The notes: a model not told the origin generated them from the sequence alone. A DNA stretch of 64,000 bases from Bacillota bacterium (GCA_029224465.1 JAQXUQ010000016.1:1-64000); one strand, 5' to 3'; positions 9,397 through 19,542 are shown, counted from the first letter of the stretch. Translations and numbers: made by a program.

Positions 9397-9434
9397 CTCC
9401 TTATTTCATCAAAGAGCAATTCGGGGTAAAAACA

Positions 9435-10412
9435 ATGAAGAAAAAGAAACGCGTCGGATACGCTAAATACGGCTATCTTTTCAGCCTGCCATTTGTCATT
9501 GCTTTTGCGGTCTTTTCGCTGTATCCGACGCTCTATACGGCGTTCATCGGATTCACGGACCTCAAAGGCATCGGCAAGACAACATTCCATTTCCTGTGGC
9601 ATGATCCGTTCCTGAATTTCCGGACGATCCTGACAAGCCCCACATTCCTGATCGCGCTGAAGAATACACTTGTCATGTGGATTTTAAACTTCATACCGCA
9701 GCTCGCGCTTGCGCTTCTCCTGGCGGCGTGGTTCACGAACCGAAGATTCAAGATTCCGGGAGAGGGCGCATTCAAGGTTCTGTTTTACATGCCGAACATT
9801 ATTACGGCGGCAACGGTCGCGATTCTGTTCAACGCTCTGTTCGGATATCCTATGGGACCTGTCAATGATCTCCTGACGAGATTCGGCATTCTCTCCGAAC
9901 CTTACAATTTCCTGGTCAAGAAAAATGTCGCCCGCGGCATTGTCATCTTCATCCAGACATGGATGTGGTACGGCTATACCATGATCATCCTGATCTCGGG
10001 CGTTTTAGGCATCAGTCCTGATATTTTCGACGCGGCGGAAGTGGACGGCGCGAACGGCTGGCAGACATTCTGGCGTGTTACGCTTCCCAACATCCGCACA
10101 ATCCTTCTGTTCACACTGGTTACGAGTCTGATCGGCGGCTTGAACATGTTCGATATTCCGAAGCTCTTCCTTCTTGGCGGACCGGACAACGCGACGCTGA
10201 CGACGAACGTCTTCATTTACAATCAGGCATTCAGCGGCGGGTATCTCTACAACCGCGCGGCTGCGGCCAGCATGATTATGTTCGTTCTGATTATTCTGAG
10301 CTCCGCGGTGCTGTTTTACCTGCTGCGGGATAAGGATGAGGAAAAACTGCGCAGGATTGAGAAAGCCGAAGCGAAGAAAGAGCGCAGGGCAAAGAAGGAG
10401 GGCGCAAGATGA
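9435..10412 (+). CDS. Sugar ABC transporter permease (MalF/UgpA-like)
   Basis: Multi-TM; EVDGANGWQTFWRVTLPNIRTI EAA-loop-type motif. Confidence 0.92.
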   Translation: MKKKKRVGYAKYGYLFSLPFVIAFAVFSLYPTLYTAFIGFTDLKGIGKTTFHFLWHDPFLNFRTILTSPTFLIALKNTLVMWILNFIPQLALALLLAAWFTNRRFKIPGEGAFKVLFYMPNIITAATVAILFNALFGYPMGPVNDLLTRFGILSEPYNFLVKKNVARGIVIFIQTWMWYGYTMIILISGVLGISPDIFDAAEVDGANGWQTFWRVTLPNIRTILLFTLVTSLIGGLNMFDIPKLFLLGGPDNATLTTNVFIYNQAFSGGYLYNRAAAASMIMFVLIILSSAVLFYLLRDKDEEKLRRIEKAEAKKERRAKKEGAR

Positions 10413-11251
10413 GCAAATCGAAAAAGCATTACGGCGCCAGAACCATCATCTTCATCATCTGCGTGCTTCTCGCTATTATCAGTGTTCTGCCGTTTATTAT
10501 CATGCTGGTCAACGCGACAAGATCCACACCGCAGATTCAGGCGCACGCGGTATCCCTGATCCCTTCGCACTATCTTTCGAAGAACATGAAGATTCTGCTT
10601 GGCAAGAGCTTCAAGCCAAGCGTCGGCTTCATGAATTCGATGATTGTTTCGGTCTGCGCGACGGCCCTGTCAACCTATTTCTCGACGCTGACAGCATATG
10701 CCCTTGTTGTCTATGAGTGGAAGCTGCGCGATGCCTTTTTCCGTTTTATTCTGGCGGTTATGATGATCCCCGCGCAGATCACGACGATCGGCTTCTATCA
10801 GATGGTTTACCGGATTCACATGACCAACAAGCTGATCATGCTGATTCTGCCGGCCATTGCGGCGCCTTCGATGGTGTTCTTCATGCGGCAGTATATGAAG
10901 CCTGCGCTTTCACTCGAGATTGTGCAGTCCGCACGAATCGATGGGGCGAAGGAATTCTACATTTTTAATCATATCGCGCTGCCGATCATGAAGCCCGCGA
11001 TTGCAACACAGGCGATCTTCACGTTTGTTTCTTCCTGGAACAACCTGTTCACGCCGCTCGTTCTTCTGACCAAACAGAATAAGTTCACACTGCCGATCAT
11101 GATTTCCCTGCTGCGCGGCGATATCTACAAAACAGAGTACGGAGCCGTTTACCTCGGACTTTCCCTGACGGCCCTTCCTCTGATTGTCATCTATCTGGCG
11201 CTTTCCAGATATATCGTCGCGGGTGTCGCTCTCGGCAGTGTCAAGGGATAA
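10409..11251 (+). CDS. Sugar ABC transporter permease (MalG/UgpE-like)
   Basis: Multi-TM; SARIDGAKEFYIFNHIALPIMKPAIATQ; ATGA overlap with the upstream permease. Confidence 0.92.
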   Translation: MSKSKKHYGARTIIFIICVLLAIISVLPFIIMLVNATRSTPQIQAHAVSLIPSHYLSKNMKILLGKSFKPSVGFMNSMIVSVCATALSTYFSTLTAYALVVYEWKLRDAFFRFILAVMMIPAQITTIGFYQMVYRIHMTNKLIMLILPAIAAPSMVFFMRQYMKPALSLEIVQSARIDGAKEFYIFNHIALPIMKPAIATQAIFTFVSSWNNLFTPLVLLTKQNKFTLPIMISLLRGDIYKTEYGAVYLGLSLTALPLIVIYLALSRYIVAGVALGSVKG

Positions 11252-11253
11252 AA

Positions 11254-11287
11254 ATACTACCGGGGGGTGTTATTCCTCCGGCAGTAT
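11254..11287. terminator. Bidirectional hairpin between convergent genes
   Basis: ATACTaCCGG...CCGGcAGTAT, extends into the 3' end of the AraC gene. Confidence 0.5.
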
Positions 11288-12286
11288 GATTCGATCCGAA
11301 AATTTGCCCTGATAGCGTTCGGCGTAGTTTCTGTATTCCGACGGCGAAATGCCGGTGAACGAGCGGAAGCTTCTGCTGAACGAAGTCAGGTTGTGAAAAC
11401 CGCACCGGTAGGCGATTTCGGTGACCGAAAGATTCGTGCCGAGCATTTCCTGTGCTGCCCGGATCCTCCTTCGGAGAAGATAGTCATAGAAGGTTGTGCC
11501 GGTATATTCGTGGAACAGTCTTGTAAAATGAAACTTGGAAAAACCGACATAGGAAGCGGCGTCCATGAGCGAAATATCTTCATTGTAATGTTCGTCAATG
11601 TAATCGAGCAGGGCGGAAAATTTGTCGTAGTTGATCTTTCCGTGTTCGCTTGAGGAAGGGGAGAAGCTGTTCGTTTTGTCGAAATAGTCCCTACCGATTG
11701 CTGCCGTGATATTCAGAAGCTGGGCATAAACGCTGATTTCCCACATCGCCTGCTGGGAAAAGTACAGGTCGATCATACGCTCGAAGCGTTCCTGAACGGC
11801 GCAGTAAAGATCCGGCCTTTCCTTCTTGCAAAGATGGAAAGGCTCGCTCATGACAGGTGCGAGGAGCCTCGTTTCACGGAACATGGAAGCCGGCTCCAGA
11901 TCGAACAGCATGATGAAACGCACGCCCTGCACGCCGCCGATCAGGCGGTGGATGACATTCGGAGGAATGAACAGGATATCACCCTGTTCGAGCGAATACG
12001 TTTCGCGTCCCGCGGTCACGGTGTACGTGTTCTGGACACAGTATATGATTTCGAGAGCCGCATGGTGATGCAGCTCATAGCCCTCCATCTGGCAGTTGTA
12101 CCAGATCCTTAAGTGTGTCTGCGGAACATAATCCACGATCTCAAGAGAATCGTCTTTCACTGTGCGTCCGCCGTAATTATCGACATCGGGCTGCCGGTAT
12201 TTGGCGGGAACCGATCCGAGTGCCTTGTCACGGAAGCGCGCGATTTCGGTGGCGGTCAGACTGCTCATGGAATACCCCCTTCCCAT
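11270..12286 (-). CDS. AraC family transcriptional regulator with N-terminal cupin-like sensor domain
   Basis: HHHAALEIIYCVQ cupin-like segment; C-terminal double HTH (SLMDAASYVGFSKFHFTRLFHEYTG...SVTEIAYRCGFHNLTSFSRSFRSFTGISPSEYR). Confidence 0.92.
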   Translation of the reverse strand: MGRGYSMSSLTATEIARFRDKALGSVPAKYRQPDVDNYGGRTVKDDSLEIVDYVPQTHLRIWYNCQMEGYELHHHAALEIIYCVQNTYTVTAGRETYSLEQGDILFIPPNVIHRLIGGVQGVRFIMLFDLEPASMFRETRLLAPVMSEPFHLCKKERPDLYCAVQERFERMIDLYFSQQAMWEISVYAQLLNITAAIGRDYFDKTNSFSPSSSEHGKINYDKFSALLDYIDEHYNEDISLMDAASYVGFSKFHFTRLFHEYTGTTFYDYLLRRRIRAAQEMLGTNLSVTEIAYRCGFHNLTSFSRSFRSFTGISPSEYRNYAERYQGKFSDRIILPEE

Positions 12287-12329
12287 CAGTCAGATATTAT
12301 AATTTTACAATACTCTAAGGTGAATGAAA

Positions 12330-14483
12330 ATGGACAGAGCAAAAGCGAAAGCGGCAGCCGAAAAACTGGTTGCGAAAATGACACTCGAAGAAAAAGCCTC
12401 GCAGCTGCGCTACGATGCTCCCGCGATTGAACGGCTTCATATTCCGGCTTACAACTGGTGGAATGAAGCACTGCACGGCGTCGCGAGAGCCGGGACGGCA
12501 ACGGTTTTTCCGCAGGCGATCGGTCTTGCGGCGGCCTTCGACCCGGATCTCATGGAGGAAATCGGAAAAGTGATTTCCGTGGAAGGCAGGGCTAAATACA
12601 ACGCCCAGAAAGCACGCGGAGACCGGGACATTTATAAAGGAATTACATTCTGGGCGCCGAATGTCAATATCTTCCGGGATCCCCGCTGGGGTCGGGGACA
12701 TGAGACCTACGGCGAGGACCCGTTTCTGACATCGGTTCTGGCGGTACGGTTTATCCGCGGCATTCAGGGGGACGGCAAATACATGCGGGCAGCAGCCTGC
12801 GCCAAGCATTTCGCGGTGCATTCGGGACCGGAAGCACTGCGGCATCAGTTCAACGCGAAAGCCTCCGCAAAAGACATGGAAGAGACCTATCTGCCGGCCT
12901 TTGAAGCCTGCGTCAAGGATGGAAAAGTCGAAGCGGTCATGGGGGCTTATAACAGAACAAACGGCGAAGTCTGCTGTGCGAGCCCTTCTCTGCAAAACAT
13001 CCTTCGGCGCAAATGGGGATTCAAAGGACATTTTGTCTCGGACTGCTGGGCTGTGCGGGATTTCCATGAGCATCATAAGGTAACGGGAAGCCCCGAAGAG
13101 TCGGCGGCGCTTGCTCTGCAAAACGGTACGGACCTCAACTGCGGCTGCACCTACCAGAAGATTCTGGACGCGGTAAGAGAAGGTCTTGTGGACGAAAAGC
13201 ACATCACACAGGCGTGCGTACGGCTTTTCACCTGCAGATATTTGCTGGGTATGTTCGAGAGCACCGAATACGATCAGATCCCTTATGAGGAAGTCGAAAG
13301 TCCGGCGCATCTGTCGCTTGCCGAAAAGGCGGCGGAGGAAAGCCTTGTCCTTTTGAAAAACGACGGTATCCTTCCGCTCGAGCGCACCGCGGTCAGGACC
13401 ATCGGCGTGATCGGACCGAACGCGGACTCCAGAAGTGCTCTGATCGGCAACTATCACGGCACATCTTCCCGTTATACGACCGTTCTCGAGGGAATCCAGA
13501 AGATCGCGGACGCTTCCGGCATCCGCGTGCTGTATTCGCAGGGCTGCGATCTTTCCAAAGATAACGTGGAGGCACTGTCAAAGCCGGAGTCCGCGGACAG
13601 AATGGCGGAAGCCCTGACGGTGGCGGAATGCTCGGATGTGACTGTGCTGGTCATCGGACTTGATGAAACGCTGGAGGGTGAAGAGGGCGATGACGGAAAC
13701 GCCTATTTCTCCGGCGATAAGAAGGATGTTTCTATTCCGCCGTTCCAGATGGAACTCGTCCGAAGAATCCTGGACACAGACCGCCCTGTCATTCTGATAA
13801 ACATGTCCGGCTCGGATCTGGACCTTTCGCTGCCGGCTGAAAAGGCGGACGCGGTACTGCAGGCATGGTATCCCGGAGCGGCGGGCGGCGACGCGGTCTC
13901 CAGGGTCCTGTTCGGCGAAGTTTCGCCGTCCGGAAAGCTGCCGGTTACGTTCTATCAGTCGTGTGATGACCTGCCGGCCTTTGAAGATTACTCGATGCGC
14001 GGCAGGACCTACCGCTACTATGACGGGACGCCGGTCTACCCGTTCGGCTTCGGCCTGACCTACGGAGACTGCAGCGTACAGGATTTGCATGTTGTTTCGG
14101 TAACCGACGCGAACACCTTCACAAGAGGATATACCGATAAAACATCCGCCTTCGGAGAAAGAAAAGCAACGCTTTCCGTAACCGTCCGGAACGATGGCAG
14201 GGAGACGGACGATGTTCTTCAGATTTATATCCATGACAACGGATGCAAAGACGCAGTGCCGCATCCGTGCCTGTGCGCCGTGCAGAGAATTCACCTTGGA
14301 AAAGGAGAGGTCAGAACCGTAAAAATCGATCTTCCCGAACGCGCCTTCACATCCGTCGACGCGGAAGGGAACCGCATGATCCGGAGCCGTCAGTTTACGG
14401 TTTATGCGGGCTTTACGCAGCCGGATGACGTAAGCCGCAAACTTTCCGGGCATTCCTGTATATCGAAAGACATCGAGCTGTAA
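12330..14483 (+). CDS. Glycoside hydrolase family 3 (beta-glucosidase/beta-xylosidase-like)
   Basis: NWWNEALHGVARAGTATVFPQAIG; FWAPNVNIFRDPRWGRGHETYGEDP; GFKGHFVSDCWAV. Confidence 0.9.
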   Translation: MDRAKAKAAAEKLVAKMTLEEKASQLRYDAPAIERLHIPAYNWWNEALHGVARAGTATVFPQAIGLAAAFDPDLMEEIGKVISVEGRAKYNAQKARGDRDIYKGITFWAPNVNIFRDPRWGRGHETYGEDPFLTSVLAVRFIRGIQGDGKYMRAAACAKHFAVHSGPEALRHQFNAKASAKDMEETYLPAFEACVKDGKVEAVMGAYNRTNGEVCCASPSLQNILRRKWGFKGHFVSDCWAVRDFHEHHKVTGSPEESAALALQNGTDLNCGCTYQKILDAVREGLVDEKHITQACVRLFTCRYLLGMFESTEYDQIPYEEVESPAHLSLAEKAAEESLVLLKNDGILPLERTAVRTIGVIGPNADSRSALIGNYHGTSSRYTTVLEGIQKIADASGIRVLYSQGCDLSKDNVEALSKPESADRMAEALTVAECSDVTVLVIGLDETLEGEEGDDGNAYFSGDKKDVSIPPFQMELVRRILDTDRPVILINMSGSDLDLSLPAEKADAVLQAWYPGAAGGDAVSRVLFGEVSPSGKLPVTFYQSCDDLPAFEDYSMRGRTYRYYDGTPVYPFGFGLTYGDCSVQDLHVVSVTDANTFTRGYTDKTSAFGERKATLSVTVRNDGRETDDVLQIYIHDNGCKDAVPHPCLCAVQRIHLGKGEVRTVKIDLPERAFTSVDAEGNRMIRSRQFTVYAGFTQPDDVSRKLSGHSCISKDIEL

Positions 14484-14556
14484 AGGTGGTAAAATAACTG
14501 CATAAAGAATCCGGAAGACGCAGGAGACAGAATACACAATATCAGGGGGTTGCGTC

Positions 14557-14949
14557 ATGATTATTGCAGTACCGGTTCGTCATGGGGAGATCGAGCAGGA
14601 TTTTGGAAAAGCCGGAACATTCCGCGTATTTGACATCGACAACAGGAGCGGGAAATGTCTCCGGACGCAGGACTTTAAAATTCCCGGGGAGGCGGACCAA
14701 AAAGTCTGGCCGTCCATGCCGCGGGACCTTGAAATCGCGGAGTTTCTGGAAGCCAATGGCGTGGACAGCGTGATCTGCGGCGGCATCTCGAAGAAGATGC
14801 GGGAAGCGCTTTCGCAGCAGAGCATTCAGTATTACGCGGGGGTCTCCGGTGACTGTGAAGAGGCGGTTTCGGCTCTTCTTGGCGGCTCTCTGGAATTTCT
14901 GGACACGCAGGAAGCGATTGATCTGTATAATTCTGTGCTTGCGCGATAA
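14557..14949 (+). CDS. NifX/NafY-like (dinitrogenase Fe-Mo cofactor biosynthesis) domain protein
   Basis: MIIAVPV...DFGKAGTFRVFDID...; GVDSVICGGISKKMREAL. Confidence 0.75.
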   Translation: MIIAVPVRHGEIEQDFGKAGTFRVFDIDNRSGKCLRTQDFKIPGEADQKVWPSMPRDLEIAEFLEANGVDSVICGGISKKMREALSQQSIQYYAGVSGDCEEAVSALLGGSLEFLDTQEAIDLYNSVLAR

Positions 14950-14977
14950 TTCCGTGCCCTTGCGCCGGCGGTAAGTC

Positions 14978-15007
14978 TTGCATAACAAGGGCTGTACGTC
15001 TTATAAT
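14978..15007 (+). promoter_or_regulatory. Candidate sigma-70-type promoter
   Basis: TTGCAT-N18-TATAAT upstream of the Fe-S scaffold operon. Confidence 0.55.
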
Positions 15008-15034
15008 CCCTAAAGAAGTGTGTTAAAAAAATGA

Positions 15035-15060
15035 CGGTTCAGATGGAGACATCCGGACCG
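15035..15060 (+). promoter_or_regulatory. Leader hairpin with GNRA tetraloop
   Basis: CGGTTC-a-GATG-gaga-CATC-c-GGACCG. Confidence 0.5.
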
Positions 15061-15097
15061 CCATGTTTTGCGCGTTTTTCAAGGAAGGAGAACTTTT

Positions 15098-15790
15098 ATG
15101 GTTTACTCAAAGGAAGTACAAGACATGTGCGTCGTTCACCAGGGCGTACACCATGGCGCTGCTCCCATTCCGGAAGAGGCAAAGTGGGTTAAGTCAAGAG
15201 AAGTCAAGGACATTTCCGGCTATACACACGGTGTCGGCTGGTGCGCTCCCCAGCAGGGTGCCTGCAAGCTGTCCCTGAACATCAAGGAAGGCGTTATTCA
15301 GGAAGCCCTGGTTGAGACAATCGGCTGCTCGGGCATGACGCATTCCGCTGCCATGGCCGCGGAAATTCTTCCCGGACTGACGGTCCTGGAAGCGCTGAAC
15401 ACAGACCTTGTCTGCGATGCCATCAACACTGCCATGAGAGAGCTGTTCCTGCAGATCGCTTACGGCCGTTCCCAGTCCGCGTTCTCCGAAGACGGCCTGC
15501 AGATCGGCGCCGGCCTTGAAGACCTCGGCAAGGGTACACGTTCGATGATCGGCACAACCTACGGCACACTTGCGAAGGGACCCCGTTATCTCGAGCTGAC
15601 CGACGGCTACATTACAAAGATCTGCCTCGACGAGAATGATGAGATCATCGGATACAGATATGTCAACTTCGGCAAGATGATGGATTTCATCAAGGCGGGT
15701 GATGACGCGAATACCGCATTCGAGAAGGCTTCCGGCAAGTACGGCCGCGTACAGGATGCTGTAAAGGAAATCGATCCGAGGAAAGAGTAA
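15098..15790 (+). CDS. NifU/IscU-like iron-sulfur cluster assembly scaffold protein
   Basis: GCSGMTHSAAMAAEILPGLTVLEAL...; organised like IscU-type proteins; RBS aaggagaact. Confidence 0.8.
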   Translation: MVYSKEVQDMCVVHQGVHHGAAPIPEEAKWVKSREVKDISGYTHGVGWCAPQQGACKLSLNIKEGVIQEALVETIGCSGMTHSAAMAAEILPGLTVLEALNTDLVCDAINTAMRELFLQIAYGRSQSAFSEDGLQIGAGLEDLGKGTRSMIGTTYGTLAKGPRYLELTDGYITKICLDENDEIIGYRYVNFGKMMDFIKAGDDANTAFEKASGKYGRVQDAVKEIDPRKE

Positions 15791-15810
15791 GGTAGAGGAG
15801 GACTAAGAAG

Positions 15811-16830
15811 ATGGCATTATTTGAATCATATGAAAGAAGAGAGCCCCAGATCCTTGCTTGCCTGAACAAGTACGGCATCAAATCCATTGAAGAGTGCAAG
15901 GAGATCACAGAGGCTGCAGGTCTTGATGTTTATCATCTTGTAGAAGGCATTCAGCCGATCTGTTTCGAAAACGCGAAGTGGGCTTACACGGTAGGCGCCG
16001 CGATCGCAATCAAGAAGAACTGCCGCACAGCACCGGAAGCGGCTGCTGCAATCGGCGAAGGACTGCAGTCTTTCTGCATCCCCGGCTCCGTCGCTGACCG
16101 CCGCAAGGTAGGTCTCGGCCACGGCAACCTCGGCAAGATGCTGCTCGAAGAGGATACAGAGTGCTTCGCGTTCCTTGCAGGACATGAGTCTTTCGCGGCT
16201 GCGGAAGGCGCGATCGGCATCGCGGAGAAGGCGAACAAGGTCCGCACCAAGAAACTGCGTGTCATTCTGAACGGCCTTGGCAAGGACGCGGCGAAGATCA
16301 TTTCCCGTGTCAACGGCTTCACCTATGTTGAGACAGAATATGATTACAAGACCGGCGAGCTGAAGGAACTTTCCAGAACCTGCTATTCCAAGGATCCCAC
16401 AAGCCCGCGTGCTCTTGTAAACTGCTACGGCGCTGACGATGTACAGGAAGGCGTTGCGATCATGTGGAAGGAGAATGTTGATATCTCCATCACTGGCAAC
16501 TCCACGAACCCGACTAGATTCCAGCATCCGGTTGCAGGCACATATAAGAAAGAAAGACTTGAAGCCGGAAAGAAGTATTTCTCCGTGGCTTCCGGCGGCG
16601 GCACAGGCCGTACGCTTCATCCGGATAACATGGCTGCAGGCCCTGCATCCTATGGCTTTACGGATACGCTCGGCCGTATGCATTCCGACGCGCAGTTCGC
16701 TGGTTCTTCTTCGGTTCCCGCGCACGTTGAAATGATGGGCCTGATCGGTGCCGGCAACAACCCGATGGTCGGCATGACCGTTTCCACCGCTGTTTCCGTA
16801 GCTCTTGCGGCGCAGCAGGGTAAGTTCTGA
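15811..16830 (+). CDS. GGGtGRT family protein (function unknown)
   Basis: Contains the diagnostic ASGGGTGRTLHPDNMAAGPASYGFTDTLGRMHSDAQFAGSSSVPAHVEMMGLIGAGNNPMVG. Confidence 0.9.
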   Translation: MALFESYERREPQILACLNKYGIKSIEECKEITEAAGLDVYHLVEGIQPICFENAKWAYTVGAAIAIKKNCRTAPEAAAAIGEGLQSFCIPGSVADRRKVGLGHGNLGKMLLEEDTECFAFLAGHESFAAAEGAIGIAEKANKVRTKKLRVILNGLGKDAAKIISRVNGFTYVETEYDYKTGELKELSRTCYSKDPTSPRALVNCYGADDVQEGVAIMWKENVDISITGNSTNPTRFQHPVAGTYKKERLEAGKKYFSVASGGGTGRTLHPDNMAAGPASYGFTDTLGRMHSDAQFAGSSSVPAHVEMMGLIGAGNNPMVGMTVSTAVSVALAAQQGKF

Positions 16831-16859
16831 TTGCACAGTCTTTTGGAAGGAGCATACAT

Positions 16860-18518
16860 ATGGAAATTTCTCCGCTTCAGAAAGAAAGACTGAAGTATCA
16901 GCCCAAGCTTCCCGGAATGCTGCGTCATGGCATTGCCGACATCTGCGTAAAGGAAGGCGAAGAGACCGCCAGCGTTTCTGATCAGGACAAGATCAGAGAA
17001 CTGTTCCCGAATACGTATGGCAAGCGGGAAATCATCTTCGAGAAGGGGCATAACACTTCCGCGGCGAAGAGACAGGTTGTCGGCGTTATTCTTTCCGGCG
17101 GGCAGGCGCCCGGCGGCCACAATGTCATCAGCGGACTGTATGACGCGCTGAAGGCGACAGACAAAGACAATGTTCTTCTTGGCTTCAAGGGCGGTCCGAG
17201 CGGTCTTGTGGATGACGACTATGTGGAATTCACGGACGAGTTCATTGACGCGTACCGCAATACCGGCGGCTTTGACATCATCGGCTCCGGCAGAACAAAG
17301 ATCGAGACAAAGGAACAGTTCGAAGCGGCAGCTGCAACGGCAAAGAAACATGGACTGACCGCTGTAGTCATTATCGGCGGCGACGATTCCAATACGAACG
17401 CGGCGGTTCTCGCAGAGTATTTCGCGGCGAACAGCACCGGCGTGCAGGTCATCGGCTGCCCGAAGACGATCGACGGCGATCTGAAGAATGACGACATTGA
17501 CTGCTCGTTCGGTTTTGACACGGCGACGAAGACCTATTCCGAGCTGATCGGCAATATAGAAAGAGACGCGAATTCGGCGAAGAAGTACTGGCATTTCGTT
17601 AAGGTTATGGGCCGCAGTGCTTCGCATGTAGCGCTTGAGTGCGCACTTGAGACACAGCCGAATATCTGCCTGATCGGCGAAGAAGTGGCACAGAAGAAGC
17701 TTTCCCTGTCGCAGATCGCGGATCAGATCGCGGATTCCGTAGAGGAAAGATCCAGGACCGAAGGCAATTTCGGTGTTGTCATTATCCCGGAAGGCATTGT
17801 GGAGTTCGTTCCGGAGTTCGGCGTACTGATCCGTGAAATCAGCGAGATGCTCGCGGGTTCGAAGACCGAAGAGTTCAACGCGCTTCCTTCGTGGGAGAAC
17901 AAGAAAGAATACATCCGCAAGGGACTGACAGAGGAATCCTTCAAGGTATTTGACATTCTGCCGGAAATGATTCAGAAGCAGCTGTTCCTTGAAAGAGATC
18001 CGCACGGCAACGTGCAGGTATCCCTGATCGAGTCCGAGAAGCTGTTCGCGGAGCTGGTTAAGAACAAACTGGAAGAGCGCCGCAAAGCCGGCACTTACAA
18101 CGGCAAGTTCAGCACACAGTTCCATTTCTTCGGCTATGAAGGAAGATGCGCGTTCCCGTCGAACTTTGACGCGGATTACTGCTACAGTCTCGGTTATAAC
18201 GCGTTCATGCTGATTCAGTATGGTTATACCGGCTATCTTTCCAAGGTATCGCACCTGAACAGACCTGCCGAGGAGTGGGTCGCGGGCGGAATGCCGATTA
18301 CGAAGATGATGAACATGGAGCGCAGAAACGGACAGGATAAGCCTGTTATCCGCAAGGCGCTCGTGGATCTTGAGGGAAAGCCGTTCCAGTATTTCGAAGC
18401 GCACCGCGCGGAATGGGCTGCTCACACCTGCTACACCTATCCGGGCGCGATCCAGTATTACGGACCTTCGGATGTCTGCGACATCACAACGAGAACGCTT
18501 GCGCTTGAAAAAGGCTGA
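16860..18518 (+). CDS. pfp: Diphosphate--fructose-6-phosphate 1-phosphotransferase (PPi-PFK)
   Basis: GVILSGGQAPGGHNVI; GGDDSNTNA; PKTIDGDLKN; GFDTATKTYSELIGN. Confidence 0.93.
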   Translation: MEISPLQKERLKYQPKLPGMLRHGIADICVKEGEETASVSDQDKIRELFPNTYGKREIIFEKGHNTSAAKRQVVGVILSGGQAPGGHNVISGLYDALKATDKDNVLLGFKGGPSGLVDDDYVEFTDEFIDAYRNTGGFDIIGSGRTKIETKEQFEAAAATAKKHGLTAVVIIGGDDSNTNAAVLAEYFAANSTGVQVIGCPKTIDGDLKNDDIDCSFGFDTATKTYSELIGNIERDANSAKKYWHFVKVMGRSASHVALECALETQPNICLIGEEVAQKKLSLSQIADQIADSVEERSRTEGNFGVVIIPEGIVEFVPEFGVLIREISEMLAGSKTEEFNALPSWENKKEYIRKGLTEESFKVFDILPEMIQKQLFLERDPHGNVQVSLIESEKLFAELVKNKLEERRKAGTYNGKFSTQFHFFGYEGRCAFPSNFDADYCYSLGYNAFMLIQYGYTGYLSKVSHLNRPAEEWVAGGMPITKMMNMERRNGQDKPVIRKALVDLEGKPFQYFEAHRAEWAAHTCYTYPGAIQYYGPSDVCDITTRTLALEKG

Positions 18519-18598
18519 CCTCCTTCCTGGCGCAGGGGTGTTGAAGAGAATACGGGATCTGTACAGAGCAGACAGACTGCTCTTATGAAAAAACAAAA

Positions 18599-18649
18599 GG
18601 AAGCTGCGGCTTCGGTGACGTCAGTCACTGGAGTGCAGCTTCCTTTTTT
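18599..18649 (+). terminator. Intrinsic terminator
   Basis: GGAAGCTGC...GTGAC-GTCA-GTCAC...GCAGCTTCC TTTTTT. Confidence 0.85.
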
Positions 18650-18666
18650 GGAGAGTGCAAAACCCT

Positions 18667-19023
18667 TTATTTGTCCGGCCCGACCACGTCAACCGTAATG
18701 CCGTGCGGGAGGCAGACAATCGGGATGCCCGGCTGCGTCACCTTACCCTGATAGACGCAGAGCTGGTTCGGGCAGTTGGACTCTTCCATCCAGACTGTCT
18801 TGTCTTTAATTCGGACAACATTGGTGAAACCATTCTGCTCAATACGGATATCCTGATCGTCATTGATGGAGTATGTTCCATAGACTTCATTGCCGACGTA
18901 GATAACGACCTGATAACCGCTGCCTTTACTTGCGGCTGTGCGGTAAATCAGAATGCCGGAAAGGAGCGCGAGCATAATGACGATCAGGATTTTATCATTT
19001 CTTTTCAGTAATTTTTTCTTCAT
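18667..19023 (-). CDS. NusG domain II-containing membrane-anchored protein
   Basis: N-terminal TM; ESNCPNQLCVYQGKVTQPGIPIVCLPHGITVDV motif. Confidence 0.85.
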   Translation of the reverse strand: MKKKLLKRNDKILIVIMLALLSGILIYRTAASKGSGYQVVIYVGNEVYGTYSINDDQDIRIEQNGFTNVVRIKDKTVWMEESNCPNQLCVYQGKVTQPGIPIVCLPHGITVDVVGPDK

Positions 19024-19142
19024 GTCACAACAGACTTTCGTAATGTTTTTACCTGATTATAGCATATGGAACCCCGCGGATATTTGATATAATGGAAAGG
19101 GGCAGGGACCTTCAACAACAAAATGATCAGGGGGAATGACAT

Positions 19143-19499
19143 ATGGAAGAGGGTTCAAGAATCTGTGAAATTCAGACACTGACGTTTTCAAGAGATAACG
19201 CAACGGAAATTCTGACCGAGCTGTTCGGACTGAATCTGATTTCGGACGCGCGTATTTCCAATGTGGATCTTGCAGTCAAGAACGTATACAACGAGGGGGG
19301 CATTACGATTCTGAAGCGCTGCGAAATTACCATGCGGACCAAGCTTTCGCTCGCGGGAAAGGTCGTGGAAATTGCCAATGCGCGCAACCGCGTAATGGAT
19401 CCCGTGACAACGGTAACGGAGCTGCGGGACACTTCGGTCGGATACTACAGTTTTGTTGACCGGCATGTCAGCTGTGGCGAGAAGAAGGATCACGGTTAA
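19143..19499 (+). CDS. Small conserved hypothetical protein
   Basis: 118 aa ORF after a purine-rich RBS; own promoter region and downstream terminator. Confidence 0.65.
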   Translation: MEEGSRICEIQTLTFSRDNATEILTELFGLNLISDARISNVDLAVKNVYNEGGITILKRCEITMRTKLSLAGKVVEIANARNRVMDPVTTVTELRDTSVGYYSFVDRHVSCGEKKDHG

Positions 19500-19542
19500 G
19501 CGGCAGAAATGACCGGAAAACCGCACAGATTCCGGATCATCA

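Noticed and set aside
14557-15790. Remnant nitrogen-fixation locus
   Set aside because: NifX-like and NifU-like domains occur widely outside nitrogenase clusters; no nifHDK/B/E/N in the window.
16650-18596. 648-aa minus-strand ORF opposite PPi-PFK
   Set aside because: Antisense frame of a well-supported gene; no domain motifs, no RBS logic.
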